Origin: Nitrososphaeraceae archaeon
Lineage (GTDB): Archaea; Thermoproteota; Nitrososphaeria; Nitrososphaerales; Nitrososphaeraceae
Assembly (NCBI GenBank): GCA_009377575.1
Contig: WHTU01000012.1
Span: 1-64,000 of the forward strand
DNA length: 64,000 nucleotides
Direction of reading: 5' to 3'
The position numbers were made by a program, and so were the translations under genes. The stretch's first letter is position 1; each line of letters begins with the position of its first letter. The notes under the pieces were generated by a model. That model saw only the letters and a list, made by a program, of their open reading frames with translations. It did no database searches and was not told the origin of the DNA. Positions 1-8,217 of the stretch are shown one piece after another.

Positions 1-950
1 GTTTTGGTTTCAAGATGGGTCTGGTACCCTTTCATATGTGGCTTCCAGATACGTATGAAGGATCCCCGACTACTATCAGTGCTCTGTTAGCAGCTGGAAC
101 AAAGAAGGCGGGATTTGCTGCTGCCATTCGCGTCGTTATTCTTGGGATGTTTGCTCTGAATACCGACTGGACTTTAACGTTGGCAATATTGGCGGTATTC
201 ACGCTGACACTGGCCAATCTAGCTGCGCTTATGCAAAAGAGTGTCACCAGGATGCTCGCATATTCAAGTATTGCTCAGGCTGGCTACATACTCATAGGCA
301 TGGCTTTGGCTCCTTACTCTCAAGAGGCCCTTACTGGATCGCTCTTTCACATTTTTAACCATGCTGTAATGAAATCTACTGCGTTTATTGCCGCCGCCTG
401 TGTAGCAGTGGTTCTGGCCAGCTATAGCTTGGAAAAGTACAGGGGCCTTGGCAGGAGAATGCCGATCACTGCTATTTGCCTGTCCATCTCGTTGTTAGCA
501 TTGGCCGGTCTTCCTCCTCTAAATGGCTTCTGGAGCAAGCTCGTATTATTTGGCGCCGCAATAGAGAGCGGTCCATTGGTTGAATGGGGGCCGTATCTTG
601 CTATAGCTGGTGTTCTCAATAGTGCGTTGTCTCTTGGCTATTATGCATGGATTATGCGCAAGATGTACATGGAAGAATCCCCTGACATGAGTCGCGTCAA
701 AGAGCCAAGGGCAATGATGGCAGTTCTTATTTTTGGGGTCGTTTTCATGGTTGGGTTTGGGATTTGGCACGCCCCAATCCTTGAATTTGCATCAGAAGCT
801 CTCCCCAATCTAACGGAGACAATGTCACTACTATCTGCAAATTCGACAGGTATGGATGGCGCTGGTGGTGTTGGCGGTTCCATTGGAGTTCTACCTCCAA
901 TATCATCATCATTTATGCTTGAACATTCAATCGGGACCAATACCAACTAG
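1..950 (+). CDS. nuoN: NADH-quinone oxidoreductase subunit N (5' partial)
   Basis: Proton-pumping membrane subunit of complex I (antiporter-like NuoN). The frame is open from the window edge, so the true start lies upstream. Seen: the family signature PFHMWLPDTYEGSPT near the left edge, a lysine in GTKKAGFAA, a second in NHAVMKS and a third in LNGFWSKLVLF, matching the conserved channel lysines of the family, with hydrophobic helices throughout. The visible 311+ residues are roughly the C-terminal two thirds of a ~480-residue protein. The last ~45 residues are polar and Gly/Ser-rich, an unusual tail. It is probably the last gene of a nuo operon, because the next gene is convergent. Archaeal complex I of this type often lacks a recognisable NADH module, so the electron donor is uncertain. 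Confidence 0.95.
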   Translation, partial: FGFKMGLVPFHMWLPDTYEGSPTTISALLAAGTKKAGFAAAIRVVILGMFALNTDWTLTLAILAVFTLTLANLAALMQKSVTRMLAYSSIAQAGYILIGMALAPYSQEALTGSLFHIFNHAVMKSTAFIAAACVAVVLASYSLEKYRGLGRRMPITAICLSISLLALAGLPPLNGFWSKLVLFGAAIESGPLVEWGPYLAIAGVLNSALSLGYYAWIMRKMYMEESPDMSRVKEPRAMMAVLIFGVVFMVGFGIWHAPILEFASEALPNLTETMSLLSANSTGMDGAGGVGGSIGVLPPISSSFMLEHSIGTNTN

Positions 951-1097
951 ATGAATACACTTAGAAATTCATTCACTAAGAAGATTTGACTGCTCTCGTT
1001 ATCTATACTTGATCAAATCATGCCAAAAGTCATTGGCATTAATATTTTTATACTAAATCAAAACAGTACAAAAAAAAGACGAACCAAAATACTTGGA

Positions 1098-1967
1098 CTA
1101 GAAGACGACGCTCATATTAGATAACCTTTCTAAATAGCTTTTAGGAAGACTGTTGTCTAACTTTCCGAGCTCATCTTTTGCTCTAGTAGAGTAATTCAAG
1201 TATAGATCTTCCATCTCAGTAACGATATCTGACGAGGTATTGTTCTTTCTTATTAATGCATTAAAAAGTCTGTCTTCATTGTTCCAATCAACCAGATCGT
1301 CATGTATTTGATATGCGATTCCAAGCAAATGTCCGAAAGCTGCCATCGAATGAATCTCCTCATCTGTTCCTCCTCCGAGTATGGCCCCTATCTTGGAAGA
1401 CGCTTCAAACAATGAAGCCGTCTTGTTCTCCAATACCTGTATGTAGTCACGTATACTTATATCCGGATTTTTTCCCATTTGTATCTCCATCATTTCACCC
1501 TCTGACATCTTTATCGCAGCTTTAGACAGTTCACTTGAAACTGTTGGATCATTGACTTTTGATCCAATGTTAAGTATTATACCCAATACGAAATCTGCGG
1601 TCAAAATGCTGCTGTTATACCCATACTTTACATGGAAAGATGGTTTGCCTCTGCGCAAATTCTCCTGATCTATTATATCGTCGTGGATAACTGATTCTGT
1701 GTGCAATAGCTCAATTGCTGAAGCAGCCAAAAAAGTATCATCGGTTAAATTTGAATTATCGCGGTTTGAAATCTTTATGCTTTCAGCAGCCAATAAAAGG
1801 ATTAAGGGCCTAATTCTCTTACCTCCTTCACAAGCATAAATTAATGGCCCATAGAACTCTGACCATGAGTATCTGCCCAGCTCGCTCATTAGCGAATTGT
1901 CGATTTTTGACAGGTAATCTCCGACCAACGCTAGAACCGGATCTGCTCCTTGATTTCTCTTACTCAA
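1098..1967 (-). CDS. Polyprenyl diphosphate synthase (GGPP synthase type)
   Basis: Trans-prenyltransferase that condenses isopentenyl diphosphate with allylic diphosphates. In archaea this supplies geranylgeranyl chains for ether lipids. Seen: GGKRIRP near residue 48, the first aspartate-rich motif HDDIID (D96, D97, D100), and the second, IHDDLVD (D223, D224, D227). An isoleucine/serine stretch ahead of the first motif sets chain length, but product length cannot be read reliably. At 289 residues it is slightly shorter than typical (about 320). The gene is convergent with nuoN, and tRNA-Glu lies upstream on the same strand. Confidence 0.92.
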   Translation of the reverse strand: MSKRNQGADPVLALVGDYLSKIDNSLMSELGRYSWSEFYGPLIYACEGGKRIRPLILLLAAESIKISNRDNSNLTDDTFLAASAIELLHTESVIHDDIIDQENLRRGKPSFHVKYGYNSSILTADFVLGIILNIGSKVNDPTVSSELSKAAIKMSEGEMMEIQMGKNPDISIRDYIQVLENKTASLFEASSKIGAILGGGTDEEIHSMAAFGHLLGIAYQIHDDLVDWNNEDRLFNALIRKNNTSSDIVTEMEDLYLNYSTRAKDELGKLDNSLPKSYLERLSNMSVVF

Positions 1968-2048
1968 GTCTAAATCAGTGCCTTAGGTATCCAATGCATA
2001 GGTTCGGTTATTAATGCTTTTTACATATTTCTAATCTTTGGAGGGGTG

Positions 2049-2159
2049 TGCTCCGGCCGGGATTTGAACCCGGGATCTGCGACTCGAAAGGCCGCAATGC
2101 TTGACCGGATTGTGCACTGGCTCTAATACTGCAAAAGCCAATTTCTACACCACCGGAGC
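2049..2159 (-). tRNA. tRNA-Glu (UUC) with a non-canonical D-loop intron
   Basis: Read on the minus strand, acceptor strand GCTCCGG pairs with CCGGAGC followed by discriminator A. The T-arm is CCCGG-GTTCAAAT-CCCGG. The anticodon stem GCGGC/GTCGC closes a 7-nt loop CTTTCGA, giving anticodon TTC. The cloverleaf is only normal if about 35 nt are removed from the D-loop. The extra segment folds as TTGGCT paired with AGCCAG (one G-U), as expected for a splicing-endonuclease bulge-helix-bulge substrate. The exact splice positions are inferred. CCA is not encoded. Confidence 0.93.
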
Positions 2160-2314
2160 ACGTATGAGTTGATTTTTGATTTCCCATAAAATCCTTTCCT
2201 GAGAAAGCAACTACTCAACGAAGAAAGAGATGAGGATCTACTCACGGACTAGTAGGAATATAATGCGGGAAATAAAGATAGGTTTTTCTATAGGTTCCTA
2301 AGTATTCATTTAAT

Positions 2315-3004
2315 GTGTCACTTCTAATACACTCCGTGGATGATAACATTGAGCAGAAGAGTTTGTTGAAACACAGGTTCTATCAGTTGTGGTCGGCAGG
2401 ATCACTTTCTATGGAGGAGTTACGGGGCTATTCTAAGGAATATTTTCAATTGGTCAAAGCTGTCCCTAATCTGGTTGGCAATGTGCTTGCGCAAGTAACA
2501 CCCGAACTTGAGCAAAATTGTGAAGCAAGTAATACAATGAAGCGTAACCTTGAGGAAGAAAAGCAACATGTAGCTCCTTGGGTTTCATTTGCAGAATCGA
2601 TAGGGGTAACACGAAATGACCTGTATGAGTATGAGTGCTCCAGGAAGACTCAAGATGCAGTTTACAGTATGAATGAGCTGACACGAGAATCCTTCGCTGC
2701 AGGAGTATCGGCGCTTTACGCTTATGAGAAACAGCTGCCAGATATAAGCACAAAAAAGATTGAAGGCTTGGTGAATTTCTATGGTGTTAGAAATGAAAAG
2801 GCATTAAATTATTTCAGAATTCACAAGAAAGTCGATATTGAGCATGCAGAACTTTGGCGTTCTCTAATTGAACATCTGCCTGTATCACTACACGAAACGA
2901 TAGTAGATTCTGCCTCAAAGTCATTAATGTATCAGAACATGATATTGGACGGTGTGTGTGATATCTACTTAGCGGAAAGAGAATATCGTGGTCGACCCTG
3001 CTGA
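2315..3004 (+). CDS. TenA/PqqC/CADD-like haem-oxygenase-fold protein
   Basis: An all-helical protein of the TenA/THI-4/PqqC superfamily, closest in look to CADD-type members that use a dinuclear metal site. Seen: a Glu/His helix LEEEKQHVAPW (about residues 80-90), YAYEKQLP near 150, and HKKVDIEHAELW near 180. These are spaced like the metal ligands of CADD/PqqC-like proteins. Length (229 residues) fits the family. The start is a GTG: an ATG two bases upstream is out of frame. The substrate is not evident from context. Roles known for the family (pABA synthesis, PQQ or thiamin salvage) are candidates only. Confidence 0.8.
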   Translation: MSLLIHSVDDNIEQKSLLKHRFYQLWSAGSLSMEELRGYSKEYFQLVKAVPNLVGNVLAQVTPELEQNCEASNTMKRNLEEEKQHVAPWVSFAESIGVTRNDLYEYECSRKTQDAVYSMNELTRESFAAGVSALYAYEKQLPDISTKKIEGLVNFYGVRNEKALNYFRIHKKVDIEHAELWRSLIEHLPVSLHETIVDSASKSLMYQNMILDGVCDIYLAEREYRGRPC

Positions 3005-3457
3005 TTAATAAGGAGAAGCAGAGACAGTCATTCTACAACAAAGATCTACCACGGGTTTTTTCCAGTCCAACTCAAATCTGAGAATGAATAGTGATACGTT
3101 AAACCTTGAATGAGTACACTAAAAGAAAGCAACAAATTATTTTGTTAAATCCGCCACAAATACGGTTTGTAGTTCCAGCTTTGTCAGCCACCTCATTTCT
3201 AGCAAAAAGACTATATTATAATATCAACAGAAGGATAAGAAAAAGTGGTGTCGGCTATCGTCCAATTGATCTTCTCTGCCAAGGCCTTGTCTGATTTCGG
3301 TCAAGTGATGGTCAATGGAAAGTCGAATTCTCGCCATACATTCGTCATTTACCCGTCATTTACCCGTCATTTTGTTAATTACTCTCTTACGACACCCCCT
3401 AAAATCAAAAAGGTGAGCGCCACTTCTTTTTTATTTCTGCTTCTTTAATAGAGCTTG
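3005..3457. other. Intergenic region, no convincing gene
   Basis: Short open frames here lack recognisable protein character. The only structure seen is a tandem 11-bp repeat (3343-3373) shortly upstream of the HTH gene. Confidence 0.5.
3343..3373 (+). repeat. 11-bp tandem repeat, 2.8 copies
   Basis: The unit CGTCATTTACC occurs twice in full and a third time as CGTCATTTT, head to tail, about 85 bp upstream of the HTH/coiled-coil gene. This could be an operator for that regulator, which is an inference from position alone. Confidence 0.7.
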
Positions 3458-4156
3458 ATGGGAGGAAAGATTCCTCGACCATTATGGTTGGAGGTAATCA
3501 GAAAGTGGTTGCAAGGATACTCAAGAGATGAAATCGTCAGGGATACCAGTATTGGTGCAGGAACTGTCAGCGGGATAATAAAGCAATGCAGACAGGATGA
3601 TGCTGAATTTGACCTATTACGGGGAGTCGCCGTAGAACTTAGGGATAGGGGCATGCGAGTGGAAGATTTTGCACCCTTGCTCAGACTGAAAAGTCTACTT
3701 AAAGAAAAGGAAGTGCTATTAGAAATATCGGAGAATGACAATCTATTCACTGAATATAAAAAATTTGAAGCAATCATAATTTCTCTAGAAGTACTGTGTT
3801 TCAAACATGATATGCCAATGGATCAATTTTTTGAACGCGTCCGGGATCAGTCATCATTAGCTGATAACCTCGGCATCTCAATAGGAGCACTGCCGAGTTA
3901 TCTTGCGCAGCTCAAGCGTAATATTGAGAATCAAAAAGAGGAGATCCATCGTCTGCAACTTGAAACTGAAAATGAAGTACAACGTAAAGGAGCAACAATG
4001 AATCTATTGCGGGAGTACCAAGCTGATATGCCAATATATAGATCTAAAATGAATGAGTTAGATAAGGTGACCAAAGAGAGAGATTCATGCCAAAGAGAAC
4101 TTAAACATGTAAGACAACTTTATCAACAAAAAGTTTGGAAGCAGAAAGAAGAATAA
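3458..4156 (+). CDS. HTH-domain protein with C-terminal coiled coil
   Basis: Predicted DNA-binding protein. Residues 1-50 contain a helix-turn-helix resembling a resolvase or transposase-type domain (WLQGYSRDEIVRDTSIGAGT...), with the phrase GAGTVSGIIKQ as recognition helix. The middle is helical, and the last ~90 residues form a charged coiled coil (QLKRNIENQKEEIHRLQ and on). A TTG immediately precedes the chosen ATG and is the alternative start. Proteins of this build are frequent in thaumarchaeal genomes, but no target is known to me. It lies just outside the integrated element. Confidence 0.7.
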   Translation: MGGKIPRPLWLEVIRKWLQGYSRDEIVRDTSIGAGTVSGIIKQCRQDDAEFDLLRGVAVELRDRGMRVEDFAPLLRLKSLLKEKEVLLEISENDNLFTEYKKFEAIIISLEVLCFKHDMPMDQFFERVRDQSSLADNLGISIGALPSYLAQLKRNIENQKEEIHRLQLETENEVQRKGATMNLLREYQADMPIYRSKMNELDKVTKERDSCQRELKHVRQLYQQKVWKQKEE

Positions 4157-4527
4157 TACTAATGATATGCTGATCTGGGGAGTTAAGGTATGCCGAAATA
4201 GAACTTTGTTCTGGTATAGGCGGTAATATGTTGAATCAATTAGAAAAGTTATTTGCTATCTATGATTTTTCACACAGATAGTAGTTAAATGATTATGATG
4301 GTGAGAATCAATTTAGGCCTCGACATACGGAATATCTTTGGGGCACGGTGCATAATTGTTACATTCTGTGGCGCAAGTAGGTAGTATCCTTATTCTAGGC
4401 CATGATTCTCGAGGATAAGGAATCAAAATGGATATAGCGGATTACAACTCGATCGCTTAGTCTTTAGGAAAAAACTTTCAATGAAAGTCAAACCTTTTAA
4501 TATCGAACTACTTAAGGGAATTTTTGC
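4157..4527. other. Intergenic region upstream of tRNA-Met
   Basis: No gene seen. An A/T-rich stretch (TTTTAATATCG) about 35 bp before the tRNA is a possible promoter for it. Confidence 0.4.
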
Positions 4528-4601
4528 GGGCCCATAGCTCAGCCTGGTAGAGCGACCGGCTCATAACCGGTCGGCCAGGGGTTCAAACCCCCTTGGGCCC
4601 A
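4528..4601 (+). tRNA. tRNA-Met (CAU)
   Basis: Acceptor GGGCCCA pairs with the 3' TTGGGCCC end. The D-arm is AGCTCAGCCTGGTAGAGC, the anticodon stem ACCGG/CCGGT encloses loop CTCATAA (anticodon CAT), and the T-arm is CAGGGG-TTCAAAC-CCCC. No intron. Strong GGG acceptor pairing and overall form suggest elongator tRNA-Met; CAU-tRNA-Ile2 cannot be excluded. Its 3' end is the integration site of the adjoining element, and the tRNA stays intact after integration. Confidence 0.95.
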
Positions 4602-4602
4602 C
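4586..4602 (+). repeat. attL: tRNA-Met 3' end, 17-bp integration core
   Basis: The 17 bases AACCCCCTTGGGCCCAC, from the T-arm through the acceptor 3' strand, recur perfectly at 39518-39534 in the same orientation. An integrase gene starts just downstream of each copy. This is the standard layout of a tyrosine-recombinase element integrated at a tRNA 3' end. Confidence 0.88.
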
Positions 4603-4690
4603 CCACTACGTGGGTTCATATACTTCTGGATATCTTAGAAGTGTTGATAGAATATCTGATGAACAATCGCCAGGAAGGGAGGTGGCACTG

Positions 4691-6067
4691 ATGCCAACTA
4701 CACTTTCCACAACAGTCAGACATATTTACGACAGAGTACCAAATTCAGTGAATTCAAAGTTAATAGAAGATTTTCACTCTTATATGAAAGACAACGGTAC
4801 CTCTGAACGACATCAGAATAATAATCTGAAGGCTGTTATCGCATTTGCTGAGTTCCTAGGATCCGACGACGCAAGTTTCTATCAAATATCTGCAAAAGAC
4901 CAGGTGACTAAATTTCTTGATACGAAAATCAAGGCTGATCATGAAGATCCTGAAAAACGATGGATTACGACATGGAATGACTATCTTGTTCGCATCAAGC
5001 ATTTCTTTAGATGGTTACATAATTACAAAACTAGATTAGGCCAGAAGCCAGATTATGTGTCGTCCTCGTCTGATTGGTGTACGCCAGAGTTCGTGAATAT
5101 CAAAAAGAAGAGAACAAAGAGATTAAGCCCCTATGGAGAGCATGAGATCTGGGATATCGAGGAACTTAAGACAGCGATTAAATACGAACCCCACAAGCGG
5201 AATAAAGCTATATTATCGCTACTTTGGGATCTGAATGGAAGAAACCATGAGATTACGTTATTGCGAATAAAGCATATTAGATTAAGAGAGCGATATGGGG
5301 AAGGAGAAATTCCTCATCAGGCAAAAACAGGATCTGGCCCAATTCTTCTGACCTTTTCATTTCCTTATGTCAGAGATTGGTTGAATGAACATCCATTTCG
5401 GAATACTCCGGAAGCACGACTGATGTGTAGCCTCAACAACGGTGCACCAATCAAACCTGAAGCGCTCTGGACAATGATGAATCAACTACGACTGCGAATA
5501 AGCCGGTTGATCGAAACAGGTTCACTAACTGATGAGATTGAAAAGGAAAGACTACTAGTCTTGATAAATACTAAACGCTTCAATCCGTACTGCCTTAGAC
5601 ATTCCTCTATCTCGCACGACTCGGATTACCTTCCTGATTATGCTCTTAAGAAGAAAGTTAGATGGTCTATGAACTCAAAGCAGCCTTCAAGATATATCAA
5701 GGCAAGAATGGGAAACAACCTGAAGGAAAAGATTCTCTTAGAAAATGGAATAATTTCAGATTTAGGATCACAAAAGAGTCCTTCAGTCATTTCATGTCCT
5801 AGATGTAATTTCGTAAATGCGGCGGATTGTAAATACTGTTCTAGGTGCAGCTATCCGTTAACGGCCGAAGGATATGAAGAGATAAAGGAGCAGGAAAACT
5901 TAAAGTTCAGATTACTTGAGCAAAGATTTACTGCTATGCAGTCAGTTATAGAGAATCTAGTCACAGGCCTATCTAAAATGACTGATCAGAAGCAACTTAA
6001 CACCTTAGCTCAATCAATGTTCTCTTCTGGAATATTAAAAACTAGATTTCTTCCTAAAGAGGAATGA
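4691..6067 (+). CDS. Tyrosine recombinase/integrase with C-terminal zinc ribbon
   Basis: Integrase expected to recombine the tRNA-Met att sites. An N-terminal SAM-like core-binding region is followed by the catalytic domain with the first arginine in LNGRNHEITLL, the box-II segment NPYCLRHSS and the nucleophile tyrosine in SKQPSRYIKAR. The usual His before LRH is Tyr here. Then comes a four-cysteine zinc ribbon (CPRC...CKYCSRC) and a coiled tail with MQSVIENLVTGLSKM, also present in the second integrase at 39.6 kb. The ATG at 4691 follows a good ribosome site (GGGAGGTGG). A GTG at 4610 would add 27 residues and start 8 bp after the tRNA. Confidence 0.9.
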   Translation: MPTTLSTTVRHIYDRVPNSVNSKLIEDFHSYMKDNGTSERHQNNNLKAVIAFAEFLGSDDASFYQISAKDQVTKFLDTKIKADHEDPEKRWITTWNDYLVRIKHFFRWLHNYKTRLGQKPDYVSSSSDWCTPEFVNIKKKRTKRLSPYGEHEIWDIEELKTAIKYEPHKRNKAILSLLWDLNGRNHEITLLRIKHIRLRERYGEGEIPHQAKTGSGPILLTFSFPYVRDWLNEHPFRNTPEARLMCSLNNGAPIKPEALWTMMNQLRLRISRLIETGSLTDEIEKERLLVLINTKRFNPYCLRHSSISHDSDYLPDYALKKKVRWSMNSKQPSRYIKARMGNNLKEKILLENGIISDLGSQKSPSVISCPRCNFVNAADCKYCSRCSYPLTAEGYEEIKEQENLKFRLLEQRFTAMQSVIENLVTGLSKMTDQKQLNTLAQSMFSSGILKTRFLPKEE

Positions 6068-6102
6068 TGTACCTAGCGTAATATTGTTGCAAATTGATTT
6101 CA

Positions 6103-7296
6103 TTATAGACTATCCACGCGTTTGATAAAGTCATTAAGAAATCCTGGATTAATGCACATGGTAACAAAGTTGTTAATTAGAGGTAAGTCAAATTTAATTA
6201 AAGTCTTTTTATACTTCACTTCTTTCAAATGATGAACTTGTTCTTTATACCACTTTAACATATCTTCAGTAGGCTTTTTCATTTCTTTTGCTCGTGTCTC
6301 CCTATAAAGCGAATTTTCTTTGCATTCTCTACGACAATATTCTATGAATGCAGCTGCATTCTCATCGAATATTCGAAGCCAATCCCTTTCGTCGGGATCT
6401 GGTAGATCTATATTTTTCCACCACTCCTTCATGATTTTTTTCAACTCCTCCTTTAACAAAAGACAATCAGTTACGAGACTATAGATACTACCACGAATTC
6501 CATAAATCGGCTCAGAGTTGAAGAAACCCTTCTTCATTATGATTCCTTTTTCTTCGAAGATAGAAAATGCTTTTCTAACTCTTCCCTCATCTAATTTCAT
6601 GTTCTTTGATTCGGATAATGATATGATATCATCTTTAGAGAAACCAATTATTCTATAGGAAAAATGGGATTCCCTTGCGATTACCTCTTTATCCATAATT
6701 CTTTCATACTCCTCCAAATTAGTATCATGCGCGTCTTCAAGCCTATCAGCCATTTCTCGATCTAGTATTTTCATTATATTATGTTCGACCTCTATCACTT
6801 GAATCCCATTTATAGGTCTGTAAAGAGTATATTCTGGAGTTACCTGCAGTTTTTCGAGCTTATCGGGCAAGAGATCGATGCCCATGGCAGTTTTGTAAGA
6901 CCTTATTACATCATCTGTAAGTGGATACTGCTCATATGGGTAGACTCTTATTAGATAAAGAAGAGTCAACAAGAAGGGCCTTGCATTCTTCTCGTACTCT
7001 ATCTCTCTTTCCTTTCTTGCCGCCTCCGTAAGAGAATAACATACCCTTCTCTTTAGAGAAGGGTGTTTGCACAGATATTTTTGTATGTGTCCATATTCTT
7101 CTAGCCATTTCAAATGGTTTCCAAGAGTGTCATGTGATAACTCTTTACCTTTACTTTTTAAATCCAGATATTTTTCCCCTTCAAGAATATTTTTTATTTC
7201 CAGATAGGCAAGCTCAACGTTTGTATACAAGGCATCTTCTATGCAACGATCATAATATTGTATCCGCTTTTTGCCCTTTGTTTGTAGATAACTCAA
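6103..7296 (-). CDS. Element-encoded winged-helix-like regulator (unrecognised family)
   Basis: 397 residues, leftward, convergent with the integrase. The N-terminal ~110 residues (HDTLGNHLKWLEEYGHIQKYL, then RRVCYSLTEAARKE) read like a winged helix in which a Ser/Thr-Leu-Thr wing strand follows the recognition helix. The rest is helical and charged, with no named domain. A leftward gene of almost the same length (402 residues) occupies the same place in the second element, with little obvious sequence identity. A role in controlling the adjacent integrase or early genes is an inference from this position. Confidence 0.6.
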   Translation of the reverse strand: MSYLQTKGKKRIQYYDRCIEDALYTNVELAYLEIKNILEGEKYLDLKSKGKELSHDTLGNHLKWLEEYGHIQKYLCKHPSLKRRVCYSLTEAARKEREIEYEKNARPFLLTLLYLIRVYPYEQYPLTDDVIRSYKTAMGIDLLPDKLEKLQVTPEYTLYRPINGIQVIEVEHNIMKILDREMADRLEDAHDTNLEEYERIMDKEVIARESHFSYRIIGFSKDDIISLSESKNMKLDEGRVRKAFSIFEEKGIIMKKGFFNSEPIYGIRGSIYSLVTDCLLLKEELKKIMKEWWKNIDLPDPDERDWLRIFDENAAAFIEYCRRECKENSLYRETRAKEMKKPTEDMLKWYKEQVHHLKEVKYKKTLIKFDLPLINNFVTMCINPGFLNDFIKRVDSL

Positions 7297-7348
7297 AAGC
7301 GTAGTAACTACGGATAATAATATTTATAACTTTTTCAGATCTTTCAGC

Positions 7349-7504
7349 ATGAAGTACACAACAAAGGTCCTTGGATTCTCACTTCCGGAGAGCATTATAG
7401 ATAAGATTGACAAAGACAGAGGCGACATTCCGAGAAGCAGGTACGTTCTGCGACTATTGGAGATGGGTACCAAAATAAAGGATCAGAAAAATACTAGGAG
7501 CTGA
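7349..7504 (+). CDS. Ribbon-helix-helix (CopG/Arc-like) protein, 51 aa
   Basis: A short DNA-binding protein. An N-terminal beta strand (TKVLGFSLPESI) is followed by two helices (KIDKDRGDIPRSRYVLRLLE). The segment KID-DRGDI-RSRY-LRLLE is nearly identical in the counterpart at 42226-42453 of the second element, which supports this short gene and its ATG start. It is divergent from the leftward regulator, across a ~50 bp gap that probably holds the promoters. Expected to be an autoregulatory or copy-control repressor. Confidence 0.82.
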   Translation: MKYTTKVLGFSLPESIIDKIDKDRGDIPRSRYVLRLLEMGTKIKDQKNTRS

Positions 7505-7509
7505 CCGAC

Positions 7510-7749
7510 GTGGCAGACAAAGTGGCTACCGCTATATCAGATATGTCAACAACTAGAAATCTGAATGATATAGTAAAAGAAAGGGTCGAAACGGAACAAC
7601 AAAATCGCAATTATATAGTTATTACGAGATGCCTAACTATTCCATGTCCAGGCATTTATACAGATACAATATCGGAAAGATTGTTGATCTTATGCAAGGA
7701 TCCTAGACACAACCATTCACGCATTGATCATCAAGGAGGAGGACAATAA
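7510..7749 (+). CDS. Small Cys/His protein of the element's early operon
   Basis: 79 residues with a GTG start 5 bp after the RHH gene. The C-terminal half, RCLTIPCPGIYTDT...LLILCKDPRHNH, has a Cys/His pattern that matches KCLSPNHNECSGTYVDS...IKCCCPCH in the protein following the RHH gene in element 2. The two are probably divergent copies of one family, possibly a small zinc-binding protein. Function unknown. Confidence 0.6.
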   Translation: MADKVATAISDMSTTRNLNDIVKERVETEQQNRNYIVITRCLTIPCPGIYTDTISERLLILCKDPRHNHSRIDHQGGGQ

Positions 7750-7753
7750 TATA

Positions 7754-8008
7754 ATGTTCTGTCGCAACGGTTGCGAAACAAATCTACACTTCGAAACTTC
7801 CATTAGGAGTGAATCAGGAAAGTTGATACCTCTTGAGGATGATGGGAGCCCTCACAATTGTCCGAATAGACGGAGATATGACCCAGGAAACGAAAACGGA
7901 ATTGAGAAAAAGATTGAAAAGATGGACAAGAATTTGTTGAAAATAATGCTCGACGTTCAGTTTATCAGGATGAATTTGGAAGGACAGAAAACCCTTGATC
8001 AGACATGA
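7754..8008 (+). CDS. Small zinc-site protein
   Basis: 84 residues. The chosen ATG follows a strong GGAGGAGG ribosome site that overlaps the end of the preceding gene. N-terminal MFCRNGC with a later PHNCPNR suggests one zinc site (C-x3-C...H-x-C). The stretch SESGKLIPLEDDGSPHNC looks like a small beta domain common in thaumarchaeal accessory proteins, and the C-terminal ~35 residues are helical. Function unknown. Confidence 0.65.
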   Translation: MFCRNGCETNLHFETSIRSESGKLIPLEDDGSPHNCPNRRRYDPGNENGIEKKIEKMDKNLLKIMLDVQFIRMNLEGQKTLDQT

Positions 8009-8177
8009 TAATCTATACGTTGGACAAAATCAGACTCGGCCTGATACTGGCAGGTTTTCAAGATTTCAAATCGGTCCTTACAAGAAAATAATGGGCTCAA
8101 AAGTTGTCGAAGTATCTCCTATTCATGTGGATGAGCTCATTGCACTATTCGGAATTAAACCCAGCTTGAAATGCTAG
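7995..8177 (+). CDS. Possible small ORF
   Basis: 60 residues from a TTG that overlaps the preceding gene by 14 bp. A stronger-looking part is GSKVVEVSPIHVDELIALFG at the C-terminus. No family recognised, and it may not be translated. Confidence 0.3.
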   Translation: MIRHDNLYVGQNQTRPDTGRFSRFQIGPYKKIMGSKVVEVSPIHVDELIALFGIKPSLKC

Positions 8178-8217
8178 ACGTCTAGGATTCGAAGATTCTT
8201 GAAGGATATATAGTAGA

